Positions 1 to 5,357 of a DNA stretch of 5,377 bases are shown one piece after another. Within the stretch, counting starts at the first letter, position 1, and every line of letters starts with the position of its first letter. Below the pieces are notes generated by a model. The model saw nothing but the letters and a program-made list of their open reading frames with translations. It searched no databases and was not told the DNA's origin. Origin of the DNA: Brucellaceae bacterium. Its GTDB lineage: Bacteria; Pseudomonadota; Alphaproteobacteria; Rhizobiales; Rhizobiaceae. The translations under genes were made by a program, and so were the position numbers. Location: contig JAIRVW010000417.1 in assembly GCA_031253705.1 (NCBI GenBank), forward strand, positions 1-5,377. Direction: 5' to 3'.

Positions 1-1106
1 AGCACAGCCTTTTTCGCGTCTTCACTCAAATCCTGCCATTTGTCAGTCAGCTTGAAGCCATAGGCTTTGCCCAATGCTTCCAATGTCTGATTGTAATATG
101 GTGATGAGGATTTTGCCCAAGGCGCAATTGCACCGTCTTTCATGCGCAGGGTTTCATCCGGCACAATCAGGTTCGGATCAATGGCCTGCTGAGAACCAAG
201 GCCGTCACAGGTCGGGCAGGCACCAAACGGATTGTTGAAGGAGAACAGACGCGGTTCAATTTCAGCAATGGTAAAGCCGGAGACAGGGCAGGCAAATTTT
301 TCCGAAAACAGTACCCGTTCATGGGTTTCGTTTTTGGATTTATTGGCGCTGTCTGCTGCAGTTGCTTCCGGTGGCAGCGGCTTGTCTGCAAATTCTGCAA
401 TGGCCAGACCTTCTGCCAGTTGCAGGCAGGTTTCCAGACTGTCTGCCAGACGAGAGGCGAGATCAGGGCGCACGACAACGCGGTCAACGACCACATCAAT
501 ATCGTGCTTGTATTTCTTGTCCAGTGCCGGTGCATCGGCGATTTCATAGAACTCGCCGTCAATCTTGACGCGCTGGAAGCCTTTTTTCTGCAGCTCGGCC
601 AGTTCTTTACGGTATTCACCCTTACGGCCGCGTACAATCGGCGCCATGATATAGAGGCGGGTGCCTTCTTCGAAAGCCATCACACGGTCAACCATCTGGC
701 TGACAGTCTGGCTCTCAATCGGCAGGCCGGTTGCGGGGGAGTAAGGAATACCGACGCGTGCGTAGAGCAGGCGCAGATAGTCATAAATTTCGGTAACAGT
801 ACCGACCGTGGAACGCGGGTTACGGCTGGTGGTTTTCTGTTCAATGGAAATAGCCGGAGACAGACCGTCAATCTGGTCAACATCCGGCTTTTGCATCATT
901 TCCAGAAACTGGCGCGCATAGGCTGAAAGACTTTCGACATAGCGGCGCTGACCCTCCGCATAAATCGTATCGAAAGCGAGCGATGATTTGCCTGAGCCGG
1001 AAAGACCGGTCATGACAATCAGCTTGTCACGCGGCAGATCAATATCAATATTTTTCAGATTATGTTCGCGGGCGCCGCGAATGGAGATAAATTTTTGATC
1101 GCTCAT
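1..1106 (-). CDS. uvrA: Excinuclease ABC subunit A, N-terminal 368 codons (runs off left edge)
   Basis: UvrA is the cytoplasmic ATPase of nucleotide excision repair; it scans DNA for bulky lesions as a dimer and loads UvrB. The frame is read from the minus strand and is open to the window edge, covering 368 of the roughly 950-1000 residues usual for the family. Visible motifs: the N-terminal [11 protein letters not shown] block (10-20), Walker [10 protein letters not shown] (34-42), [19 protein letters not shown] (49-67), the [11 protein letters not shown] segment (81-91), the UvrB-binding and insertion region (about 115-260), and the first zinc module (Cys273, Cys297, Cys300) with [25 protein letters not shown] sequence. 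The position equivalent to the second zinc cysteine is Ser276. The start at 1106 gives [13 protein letters not shown], the form I recall from Brucella and rhizobia. An in-frame ATG two codons upstream (1112) is an alternative, and the ribosome site (AGG about 10 bases upstream) is weak. The signature and Walker B motifs lie outside the window. Confidence 0.97.
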   Translation of the reverse strand, partial: MSDQKFISIRGAREHNLKNIDIDLPRDKLIVMTGLSGSGKSSLAFDTIYAEGQRRYVESLSAYARQFLEMMQKPDVDQIDGLSPAISIEQKTTSRNPRSTVGTVTEIYDYLRLLYARVGIPYSPATGLPIESQTVSQMVDRVMAFEEGTRLYIMAPIVRGRKGEYRKELAELQKKGFQRVKIDGEFYEIADAPALDKKYKHDIDVVVDRVVVRPDLASRLADSLETCLQLAEGLAIAEFADKPLPPEATAADSANKSKNETHERVLFSEKFACPVSGFTIAEIEPRLFSFNNPFGACPTCDGLGSQQAIDPNLIVPDETLRMKDGAIAPWAKSSSPYYNQTLEALGKAYGFKLTDKWQDLSEDAKKAV

Positions 1107-1156
1107 CAGCATTATGCCTGCGGTTGGTGCGTAACGATTAGGCCGGAAGATTGAAA

Positions 1157-1175
1157 ACAGCAGAGCTCTTGCTGT
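1157..1175 (-). other. Hairpin in the uvrA leader
   Basis: A six-base perfect inverted repeat (1157-1162 with 1170-1175) encloses seven bases. In the uvrA sense strand it is followed directly by TTTTC, so it resembles a weak intrinsic terminator or attenuator between the proposed promoters and the uvrA start. The short T-run makes strong termination unlikely, and its role is unknown. Confidence 0.3.
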
Positions 1176-1195
1176 CCGCAGCCGAAACCCGGACA

Positions 1196-1225
1196 TTTAT
1201 ATAGGTGCGCTTTGCTTAAACTCAA
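1196..1225 (-). promoter_or_regulatory. Putative proximal uvrA promoter
   Basis: Read on the minus strand, TTGAGT (1220-1225) and TATAAA (1196-1201) are separated by 18 bases, a fair match to the sigma-70 -35 and -10 boxes. Transcription would start near 1189, giving a leader of about 80 bases before uvrA. Assigned by eye from consensus only; TATATA with a 16-base spacer is an overlapping alternative. Confidence 0.4.
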
Positions 1226-1305
1226 TATTGGCCGGACTTGTACCAGAATGACGGAAATGGTTGTCTCAGGACTTGCCGATAAAACCATCTTGTTCTTTCC
1301 TGAAG

Positions 1306-1335
1306 TTTATAGAACAAAATATGAACTTAAGTCCA
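1306..1335 (-). promoter_or_regulatory. Putative distal, LexA-controlled uvrA promoter
   Basis: On the minus strand, TGGACT (1330-1335) and TATAAA (1306-1311) stand 18 bases apart. The spacer contains the complete LexA box at 1312-1326, a classic place for a repressor to block RNA polymerase. Transcription would begin near 1299 and leave a leader of about 190 bases. The -35 box matches the consensus at only four of six positions, so the operator is better supported than the promoter. Confidence 0.4.
1312..1326 (-). promoter_or_regulatory. SOS box (LexA operator), alphaproteobacterial type
   Basis: The plus strand reads GAAC (1312-1315), seven bases, GAAC (1323-1326). On the uvrA strand this is GTTC-ATATTTT-GTTC. 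The direct repeat GTTC-N7-GTTC is the known LexA operator of alphaproteobacteria, distinct from the E. coli CTGT-N8-ACAG palindrome, and uvrA is a standard SOS gene. The AT-rich spacer and the position inside a promoter-like element, 206 bases upstream of the uvrA start, support a working operator. No divergent gene is seen that could also use it. Confidence 0.75.
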
Positions 1336-1456
1336 GTGAGATTCTGAACAGAACAGGAGGAAAGTGTAATTTCACATCTAAGCGCATCAAATTGCGGTGT
1401 AATATAATGTGAAAAGCTGTGAGTTGACGGTAAGCATTACGGGGCGCACACTGAAA

Positions 1457-1544
1457 TTGTCTTCAGCACCAGCGGAGGAAAGGGATGCTCAGTCCCGACA
1501 GCTGAAGACAAGGCGAGAGCCAAGACAGGAACTTATACTGTTCC
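1457..1544 (+). other. Nested inverted-repeat block, possible structured RNA
   Basis: A perfect 11-base inverted repeat (TTGTCTTCAGC at 1457-1467, complement at 1501-1511) encloses 33 bases that contain a second hairpin, GGGA (1482-1485) with TCCC (1493-1496). It is followed at once by GGC-GAGA-GCC (1512-1521), a GNRA-type tetraloop hairpin, and by GGAAC (1528-1532) with GTTCC (1540-1544) around seven bases. Four adjacent stems suggest a folded RNA. Strand is not certain, because inverted repeats fold on both; plus is chosen because T-runs follow hairpins downstream on that strand. I do not recognise a known RNA family. Confidence 0.35.
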
Positions 1545-1591
1545 GCGCGCAAACAGGAGGAATATAAGGATGAGTCCACCTGACCATGCAT

Positions 1592-1626
1592 GACGATATT
1601 GTATCGTCGAAAAATAGTGTTTTTTC
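1592..1626 (+). terminator. Possible weak intrinsic terminator
   Basis: GACGATA (1592-1598) and TATCGTC (1602-1608) form a perfect seven-base stem with a three-base loop. Five A residues (1610-1614) and, after a short gap, six T residues (1620-1625) follow. The T-run is 11 bases from the stem, which is too far for a standard terminator unless the A-run pairs with the T-run and extends the structure. It could be the 3' end of a transcript that includes the 1457-1544 structures. Confidence 0.3.
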
Positions 1627-1944
1627 TGAAGCTACCGGATTTCTGTAAAGACCATCTGCAAAGATGGTGTGCATAGAATGATCAATGTCGAAATTTACCA
1701 GTCTGTATGCGTCAGCAACAGATGATGCAGTTTCGGATTTGCTGAAAGTGAGACGGTTCTGAAAACTATGGCTGAATGCTGTATCTGCGGTTCGGAACCA
1801 AGCTGACACAAATGAAAGTTGAAGTGTGGTTTTATTGAAAGAGCAACAATTTATCTCTACTGCAAATAAACTGCCTTCATGGCAGATATTTGAAATCTTG
1901 TCGGCGAATGACTACCGGCAAAATGGGATGAACCCCAATCAAAA

Positions 1945-1983
1945 GCCCTGCGCGCCAGAATAAGTGAGCGGCAGGGCATTTTT
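1945..1983 (+). terminator. Intrinsic terminator without an assigned gene
   Basis: GCCCTGC (1945-1951) pairs with GCAGGGC (1971-1977). Three further pairs (CGC with GCG) are possible across a one-base bulge. ATTTTT follows (1978-1983). On the minus strand the same stem is followed by TTTTG, so it could act in both directions. No protein gene ends upstream of it on the plus strand, so it either ends a non-coding transcript or is a relic of a lost gene. Confidence 0.6.
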
Positions 1984-2175
1984 GTATGTTCTCTATATTA
2001 ATTGCTGTTCTAAAGCGCATTTCCTGATGAATTGCCTCGCGGATATTATTCAGCCCGCTTTGAGGCAGATTTTCCGCTTCCCCTGTACATCATGGCTGCG
2101 TGATAAAATCTTCTGGTTTGCAATGACCGGATCAAGGCAATTGCGCGGATAAATTTGCGGTGCTTATATGCCTGC

Positions 2176-2299
2176 GGCGGCATCGGGGAGCATTGTGACA
2201 TGCCGCCACGGAGGATTCTCAAAGATCGGGGTAAAGCCTTTTATGTCTTTACCGGAAGACAGTTTGTAGCAAAGGCGGCTCCTGCTTTTGCTGAAACTG
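2176..2299 (+). promoter_or_regulatory. Structured leader upstream of the P1 peptidase gene
   Basis: Three hairpins follow one another: GGCGGCAT (2176-2183) with ATGCCGCC (2200-2207), GGTAAAG (2230-2236) with CTTTACC (2247-2253), and a long two-part stem of CAGTTT plus AGCAAA (2260-2273) with TTTGCT plus AAACTG (2287-2299). The third ends 28 bases before the peptidase start. None has a T-run, so they are not simple terminators. A weak promoter-like pair (TTGCGC at 2141-2146, TATATG at 2165-2170) would start a transcript just before the first hairpin. Function is unknown; post-transcriptional control of the downstream gene is a guess. Confidence 0.35.
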
Positions 2300-2327
2300 C
2301 TCTGATTGCAGAATATGGAAATTTTTA

Positions 2328-3443
2328 ATGACAAGTACATCGCATAAACCGCGCGCACGCGATCTCGGCATTCCGTTTACAGGAACAACGGGTCCGAATA
2401 ATGCCATTACCGATGTTGAAGGCGTGACCGTTGGTTATTCGACGATTATTGAGGGCGAGGGCAAGCTCGAAACCGGTAAAGGACCGGCACGCACGGGCGT
2501 GACCGCTATTTTGCCGCGAGGCAAGACATTCAATCCGGTTTTTTCCGGCTGGTATTCTCTCAACGGCAACGGCGAGATGACCGGCACAACATGGGTAGAG
2601 GAAAGCGGTTTTCTTGAAGGTCCGATTGCGATCACCAATACGCATAGTGTCGGCGTGGTGCGGGATTCTGTTGTGTCATGGCTGATTGATAATGATCTGA
2701 CGGGCCCGCATTTCAAAGACCTCTACTGGCTGCTGCCGGTGGTTGCCGAAACATGGGACGGTATCCTGAACGATATCAACGGCATGCATGTGAAGAAAGA
2801 GCATGTTTATGCTGCACTGGATAATGCTGCGGGCGGTAAAATTGCTGAAGGCAATGTCGGCGGCGGCACCGGTATGAACCTGTTTCATTTTAAAGGCGGC
2901 ACCGGCACATCTTCGCGCAAGCTCAGTGATGAAGAGGGCGGTTATACGGTCGGCGTTTTGGTGCAGGGTAATTTCGGCAGACGGCAGGATCTGATGATTG
3001 CCGGCGTACCTGTCGGTGAGGAAATTACCGATCTGATGCAGGATACTTCATGGACACGTGAGGAAAGTGGTTCGATTATTGTGGTCGTGGCAACGGATGC
3101 CCCGCTGCTGCCGCACCAGCTTAAGCGTCTGGCGCGACGCGTGCCTGTTGGTATCGGCCGTGTCGGCGGTTTTGGCGCCAATGGCAGTGGCGATATTTTT
3201 ATCTCTTTTTCAACGGCCAACCCCGATGCTTTCAGCCGTGAAGAGAACACGCAAGCGGAGATGGTTTCCAATAATAAAATGGATCCGCTTATTCAGGCTG
3301 CAGCCCTTGCAACTGAGGAAGCGATCATCAATGCGATGATTGCTGCGGAAACGATGAAGGGACGTGATGATAATGTCTCTTTTGCAATTCCGCATGATCG
3401 CCTTGTTGAGGTGATGAAAAAGTATAACAGGCTGTCCGGTTAA
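2328..3443 (+). CDS. dmpA: P1 (S58/DmpA) family aminopeptidase
   Basis: The 371-residue product resembles DmpA of Ochrobactrum anthropi (375 residues), an N-terminal nucleophile hydrolase that removes N-terminal residues from peptides, amides and esters. The family is made as a precursor that cuts itself into alpha and beta chains. The predicted cut here is Gly248/Ser249, in ESGSIIVVVATDAPL, leaving a beta chain of 123 residues headed by the nucleophile Ser249. Other conserved pieces: RARDLGIPFTGTTGPNNAITDV (9-30), GVTVGYSTI (32-40), THSVGVVRDS (105-114), ETWDGILNDI (141-150), GNVGGGTGMN (175-184), the VQGNFGRR block with Asn215 (212-219), and GANGSGDIF (283-291) with Ser287 as a likely active-site residue. 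No signal peptide or membrane segment is seen, so it is probably cytoplasmic. The ATG at 2328 has only a weak GGAA site (2317-2320), but no better nearby start exists. The gene stands alone between a structured leader and a terminator. Whether it prefers alpha- or beta-amino substrates cannot be judged from the sequence. Confidence 0.93.
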   Translation: MTSTSHKPRARDLGIPFTGTTGPNNAITDVEGVTVGYSTIIEGEGKLETGKGPARTGVTAILPRGKTFNPVFSGWYSLNGNGEMTGTTWVEESGFLEGPIAITNTHSVGVVRDSVVSWLIDNDLTGPHFKDLYWLLPVVAETWDGILNDINGMHVKKEHVYAALDNAAGGKIAEGNVGGGTGMNLFHFKGGTGTSSRKLSDEEGGYTVGVLVQGNFGRRQDLMIAGVPVGEEITDLMQDTSWTREESGSIIVVVATDAPLLPHQLKRLARRVPVGIGRVGGFGANGSGDIFISFSTANPDAFSREENTQAEMVSNNKMDPLIQAAALATEEAIINAMIAAETMKGRDDNVSFAIPHDRLVEVMKKYNRLSG

Positions 3444-3448
3444 AAATT

Positions 3449-3454
3449 TATAAT
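3449..3454 (+). promoter_or_regulatory. Candidate -10 box for ttcA
   Basis: A perfect TATAAT sits just after the peptidase stop codon. The -35 region is poor (best TAACAG at 3425-3430, 18-base spacer). If used, transcription would start near 3461, inside the 5' arm of the first terminator stem, so that the ttcA transcript would lack a complete first terminator but keep the second and third hairpins. Evidence is limited to the -10 match in an AT-rich stretch. Confidence 0.25.
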
Positions 3455-3456
3455 TG

Positions 3457-3485
3457 AAGAGGCGGCTGAAAAGCCGCTTCTTTGT
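3457..3485 (+). terminator. Intrinsic terminator after the P1 peptidase gene
   Basis: An 11-base stem (3457-3467 with 3472-3482, including one G-T pair) is closed by a GAAA tetraloop, and the sequence continues TTTGTTG. It begins 13 bases after the peptidase stop codon. The stem is strong and the T-run short. It should end the peptidase transcript and separate it from ttcA. Confidence 0.75.
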
Positions 3486-3486
3486 T

Positions 3487-3509
3487 GCGAACGGGGGCAG
3501 TTCGCTTTA
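3487..3509 (+). terminator. Second hairpin with T-rich tail
   Basis: GCGAAC (3487-3492) pairs with GTTCGC (3500-3505) around seven bases rich in G, followed by TTTATT. It lies only four bases after the first terminator stem. It may be a back-up terminator or part of the ttcA leader. It also contains the dyad GAAC-N7-GTTC. Confidence 0.4.
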
Positions 3510-3513
3510 TTCG

Positions 3514-3533
3514 ATGCTGTAACAGCATTTTTT
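3514..3533 (+). terminator. Third hairpin with T6 run, 15 bases before ttcA
   Basis: ATGCTG (3514-3519) and CAGCAT (3523-3528) form a six-base stem with a three-base TAA loop, and an uninterrupted run of six T (3528-3533) follows. This has terminator form, yet it ends 15 bases before the ttcA start codon, leaving no room for a promoter between it and ttcA. It may act as an attenuator in the ttcA leader or as the last of three tandem terminators. Confidence 0.5.
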
Positions 3534-3548
3534 GCAGCAGAGATATTC

Positions 3549-4517
3549 ATGAATATTCACGATACAGCCCTGAATGGCGGCGCAGTTTCAGATGAGCAGG
3601 ATCAGGCAGCTAAGCCTGCGCCGGTTTCTGACATCAGTCAGGAACTGGATGATTATGCTTCCATGAGTGATGAGGATATGAGCGGCGAAGGTTGTCACCC
3701 GCTGTTCCGTCATGTGCCGTCCTCGGTCGGCTTTAACAAGCTGCGTAAGCGCCTGCTGCGTCAGACCCGTCAGGCGATGGATGATTTTGCCATGGTGCGT
3801 CCGGGTGACCGCTGGCTGGTGGCACTGTCCGGCGGCAAGGATTCCTACGGCCTTCTGGCGCTGCTGCTTGATCTGAAATGGCGCGGCCTGCTGCCTGTCG
3901 ATCTGATTGCCTGCAATCTTGATCAGGGTCAGCCAAATTTCCCGAAACATATTCTGCCGGATTATCTGACCAAAAATCAGATTGTGCATCGTATTGAATA
4001 TCAGGACACGTATTCGATCGTGACGGATAAAGTGCCGGAAACCCAGACCTATTGTGCGCTTTGCTCGCGTCTGCGCCGTGGTAATCTTTACCGCGTTGCG
4101 CGTGAAGAAGGCTGTTCGGCGCTGGTACTCGGACATCACCGCGAGGATATTCTCGAAACCTTCTTCATGAACCTGTTCCATGGTGGCCGTCTGGCATCAA
4201 TGCCGCCGAAACTGCTCAATGATGAGGGCGATCTGCTGGTATTGCGCCCGCTGGCCTATGCAGCGGAAGATGATCTGGCGAAATTTGCCACAGCGATGGA
4301 ATTCCCGATCATTCCTTGTGATCTGTGCGGCAGTCAGGACGGCTTGCAGCGCAATATGATGAAGGCCATGCTGACGGATATTGAAAAGCGTATGCCGGGT
4401 CGGAAAGATACGATGATCCGCGCGCTGGCCAATGTGCGTCCGAGCCATTTGCTGGATCGCAAGATTTTTGATTTCGCGTCGCTGGTCGCGCCGGAACTCA
4501 CACCTCCCTCAGAATAA
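3549..4517 (+). CDS. ttcA: tRNA 2-thiocytidine(32) synthetase TtcA
   Basis: TtcA uses ATP to activate cytidine-32 in the anticodon loop of certain tRNAs and then adds sulfur, delivered by a cysteine desulfurase, through a [4Fe-4S] cluster. The 322-residue product has the PP-loop SGGKDS (94-99), the TtcA-type CxxC at Cys169/Cys172 ([12 protein letters not shown]), GHHRED (195-200), and a second CxxC at Cys257/Cys260 (IPCDLCGSQ). This is the expected TtcA cysteine pattern; the related TilS does not have it. E. coli TtcA has 311 residues with its PP-loop nearer residue 50, so this protein has an N-terminal extension of about 45 residues, acidic and rich in Ala, Asp, Glu and Ser, before HPLF (50-53). 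The start at 3549 has little Shine-Dalgarno character. ATG codons at residues 39 and 44 are alternatives that would remove most of the extension. The phosphatase gene follows after 15 bases, implying shared transcription. Confidence 0.95.
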   Translation: MNIHDTALNGGAVSDEQDQAAKPAPVSDISQELDDYASMSDEDMSGEGCHPLFRHVPSSVGFNKLRKRLLRQTRQAMDDFAMVRPGDRWLVALSGGKDSYGLLALLLDLKWRGLLPVDLIACNLDQGQPNFPKHILPDYLTKNQIVHRIEYQDTYSIVTDKVPETQTYCALCSRLRRGNLYRVAREEGCSALVLGHHREDILETFFMNLFHGGRLASMPPKLLNDEGDLLVLRPLAYAAEDDLAKFATAMEFPIIPCDLCGSQDGLQRNMMKAMLTDIEKRMPGRKDTMIRALANVRPSHLLDRKIFDFASLVAPELTPPSE

Positions 4518-4532
4518 TTACGGAAGCAGACT

Positions 4533-5357
4533 ATGTTTGATCATCACGAGATTAACTGGCTGGCTGATTTGCTCGGCTCGACCGCTGATACTGAAATTCT
4601 GCCGCGTTTTCGCCGGCTGGACAGCCGCGATATCCGCCAGAAGACCTCGGCTGCTGATCTGGTGACTGAGGCTGATGTTAACTCGGAAAAGGTGATTACG
4701 GCTGCGCTGCGTGAACGTTTTACCGGTGCGATGATTGTTGGTGAAGAAGCCTGCAGTGACAATCCGGCACTGTTGGATGGTCTGAATTCTGCGGATCTGG
4801 CTTTCACCATTGATCCGGTGGATGGCACATTCAATTTCGCATCCGGTGTGCCGCTGTTCGGCGTCATGCTCTCCGTTAATATCAAAGGTGAGACCGTTGC
4901 CGGTATTATTTACGATCCTATGGGGCGTGACTGGCTGATCGGTGTGAAAGGTGCGGGCAGCTATATCCGCCGTGCCGATGGCAGTGAGCATAAGGTGCGG
5001 GTCGCTGAGGCTCCGGCGCTCAAGGAAATGACAGGGGCTGTGTCATGGCAATATCTGCCGGAACCGGATCGCACGCTGGTTGCCGGTAATCAGGCGAAAT
5101 TCCTTTCGCATCTCGGCTATCGTTGTGCCGCGCATGAATACCGTGTGATTGCCACCGGTTCTGCGCATTTTGCGGTTTATAACAAGCTGATGCCTTGGGA
5201 TCATCTGCCTGGCAATCTGATCCATCAGGAGGCCGGTGGTTATACTGCGCGCCTTGACGGCAGTGCCTATAAGCCTGGTCATGTGGATGGCGGTTTGATT
5301 GTGGCGCCGGATCAGGACAGCTGGCAGGCGATCAAAACGGCGCGGTGGCAGAACTAA
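4533..5357 (+). CDS. Inositol monophosphatase family phosphatase
   Basis: The 274-residue product belongs to the Mg2+-dependent, lithium-sensitive phosphatase superfamily (SuhB/IMPase, HisN-type, CysQ-type). The metal-binding set is complete: LVTEAD (43-48), GEE (70-72) with the catalytic Glu, DPVDGTFNF (94-102), and Asp223 in PWDHLPG (221-227). The length is typical. The usual WDxAAG motif is changed to WDHLPG, and substrate-specific residues cannot be read with certainty, so inositol-1-phosphate, histidinol phosphate or another sugar phosphate remain possible. For that reason no symbol is given. No signal peptide is seen; it is likely cytoplasmic. The start at 4533 is backed by GGAAG (4522-4526), six bases upstream. 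It lies 15 bases after the ttcA stop codon and is probably co-transcribed with it. No terminator is visible in the 20 bases left after the stop. Confidence 0.92.
   Translation: MFDHHEINWLADLLGSTADTEILPRFRRLDSRDIRQKTSAADLVTEADVNSEKVITAALRERFTGAMIVGEEACSDNPALLDGLNSADLAFTIDPVDGTFNFASGVPLFGVMLSVNIKGETVAGIIYDPMGRDWLIGVKGAGSYIRRADGSEHKVRVAEAPALKEMTGAVSWQYLPEPDRTLVAGNQAKFLSHLGYRCAAHEYRVIATGSAHFAVYNKLMPWDHLPGNLIHQEAGGYTARLDGSAYKPGHVDGGLIVAPDQDSWQAIKTARWQN

Larger units (their letters stand above)
1336..2175. other. Gene-poor intergenic region with structured segments
   Basis: No reading frame in this stretch has a credible combination of start, ribosome site, length and recognisable sequence. Frames longer than 60 codons exist on both strands but lack Shine-Dalgarno sequences and known motifs. 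It contains AGGAGG sequences at 1355-1360 and 1555-1560, each followed by an almost immediate stop (a start and stop in succession, and a seven-codon frame). It also has a perfect TATAAT at 1403-1408 without a good -35, a nested inverted-repeat block (1457-1544), a tight hairpin with T-run (1592-1626), a small CTGCC/GGCAG hairpin (1871-1885) and a good intrinsic terminator (1945-1983). It may be the remains of a lost gene, a non-coding RNA locus, or both. No tRNA or known riboswitch was recognised. Confidence 0.6.

Noticed and set aside
243..257. GAAC-N7-GTTC sequence inside uvrA
   Set aside because: It lies deep in the coding sequence with no nearby start, and its bases are explained by conserved UvrA residues; treated as coincidence.
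321..926. 201-codon plus-strand frame opposite uvrA
   Set aside because: It is the antisense shadow of a clearly conserved uvrA reading frame; long antisense frames are common opposite such genes.
1212..1412. 66-codon plus-strand frame divergent from uvrA
   Set aside because: It overlaps both proposed uvrA promoters and the LexA box, has no ribosome site, and does not resemble SSB or any family I know.
1489..1809. 106-codon frame on the minus strand in the gene-poor region
   Set aside because: It starts with GTG, has no Shine-Dalgarno sequence, no recognisable motif and an unusual composition, and it overlaps the inverted-repeat block. Probably chance.
1964..2152. 62-codon plus-strand frame
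   Set aside because: It begins inside the loop of the terminator at 1945-1983, lacks a ribosome site and has no recognisable sequence.
1107..2327. Insertion sequence, integron, CRISPR array or tRNA in the gap
   Set aside because: No transposase-like frame, terminal repeats with target duplication, regularly spaced repeats or tRNA cloverleaf with a CCA end could be seen.
3588..4181. 197-codon minus-strand frame opposite ttcA
   Set aside because: Shadow of ttcA, which has all its catalytic motifs on the plus strand; the antisense product shows no known domain.
4518..4991. 157-codon minus-strand frame opposite the phosphatase gene
   Set aside because: Antisense shadow of the phosphatase gene, whose metal-binding motifs are intact.
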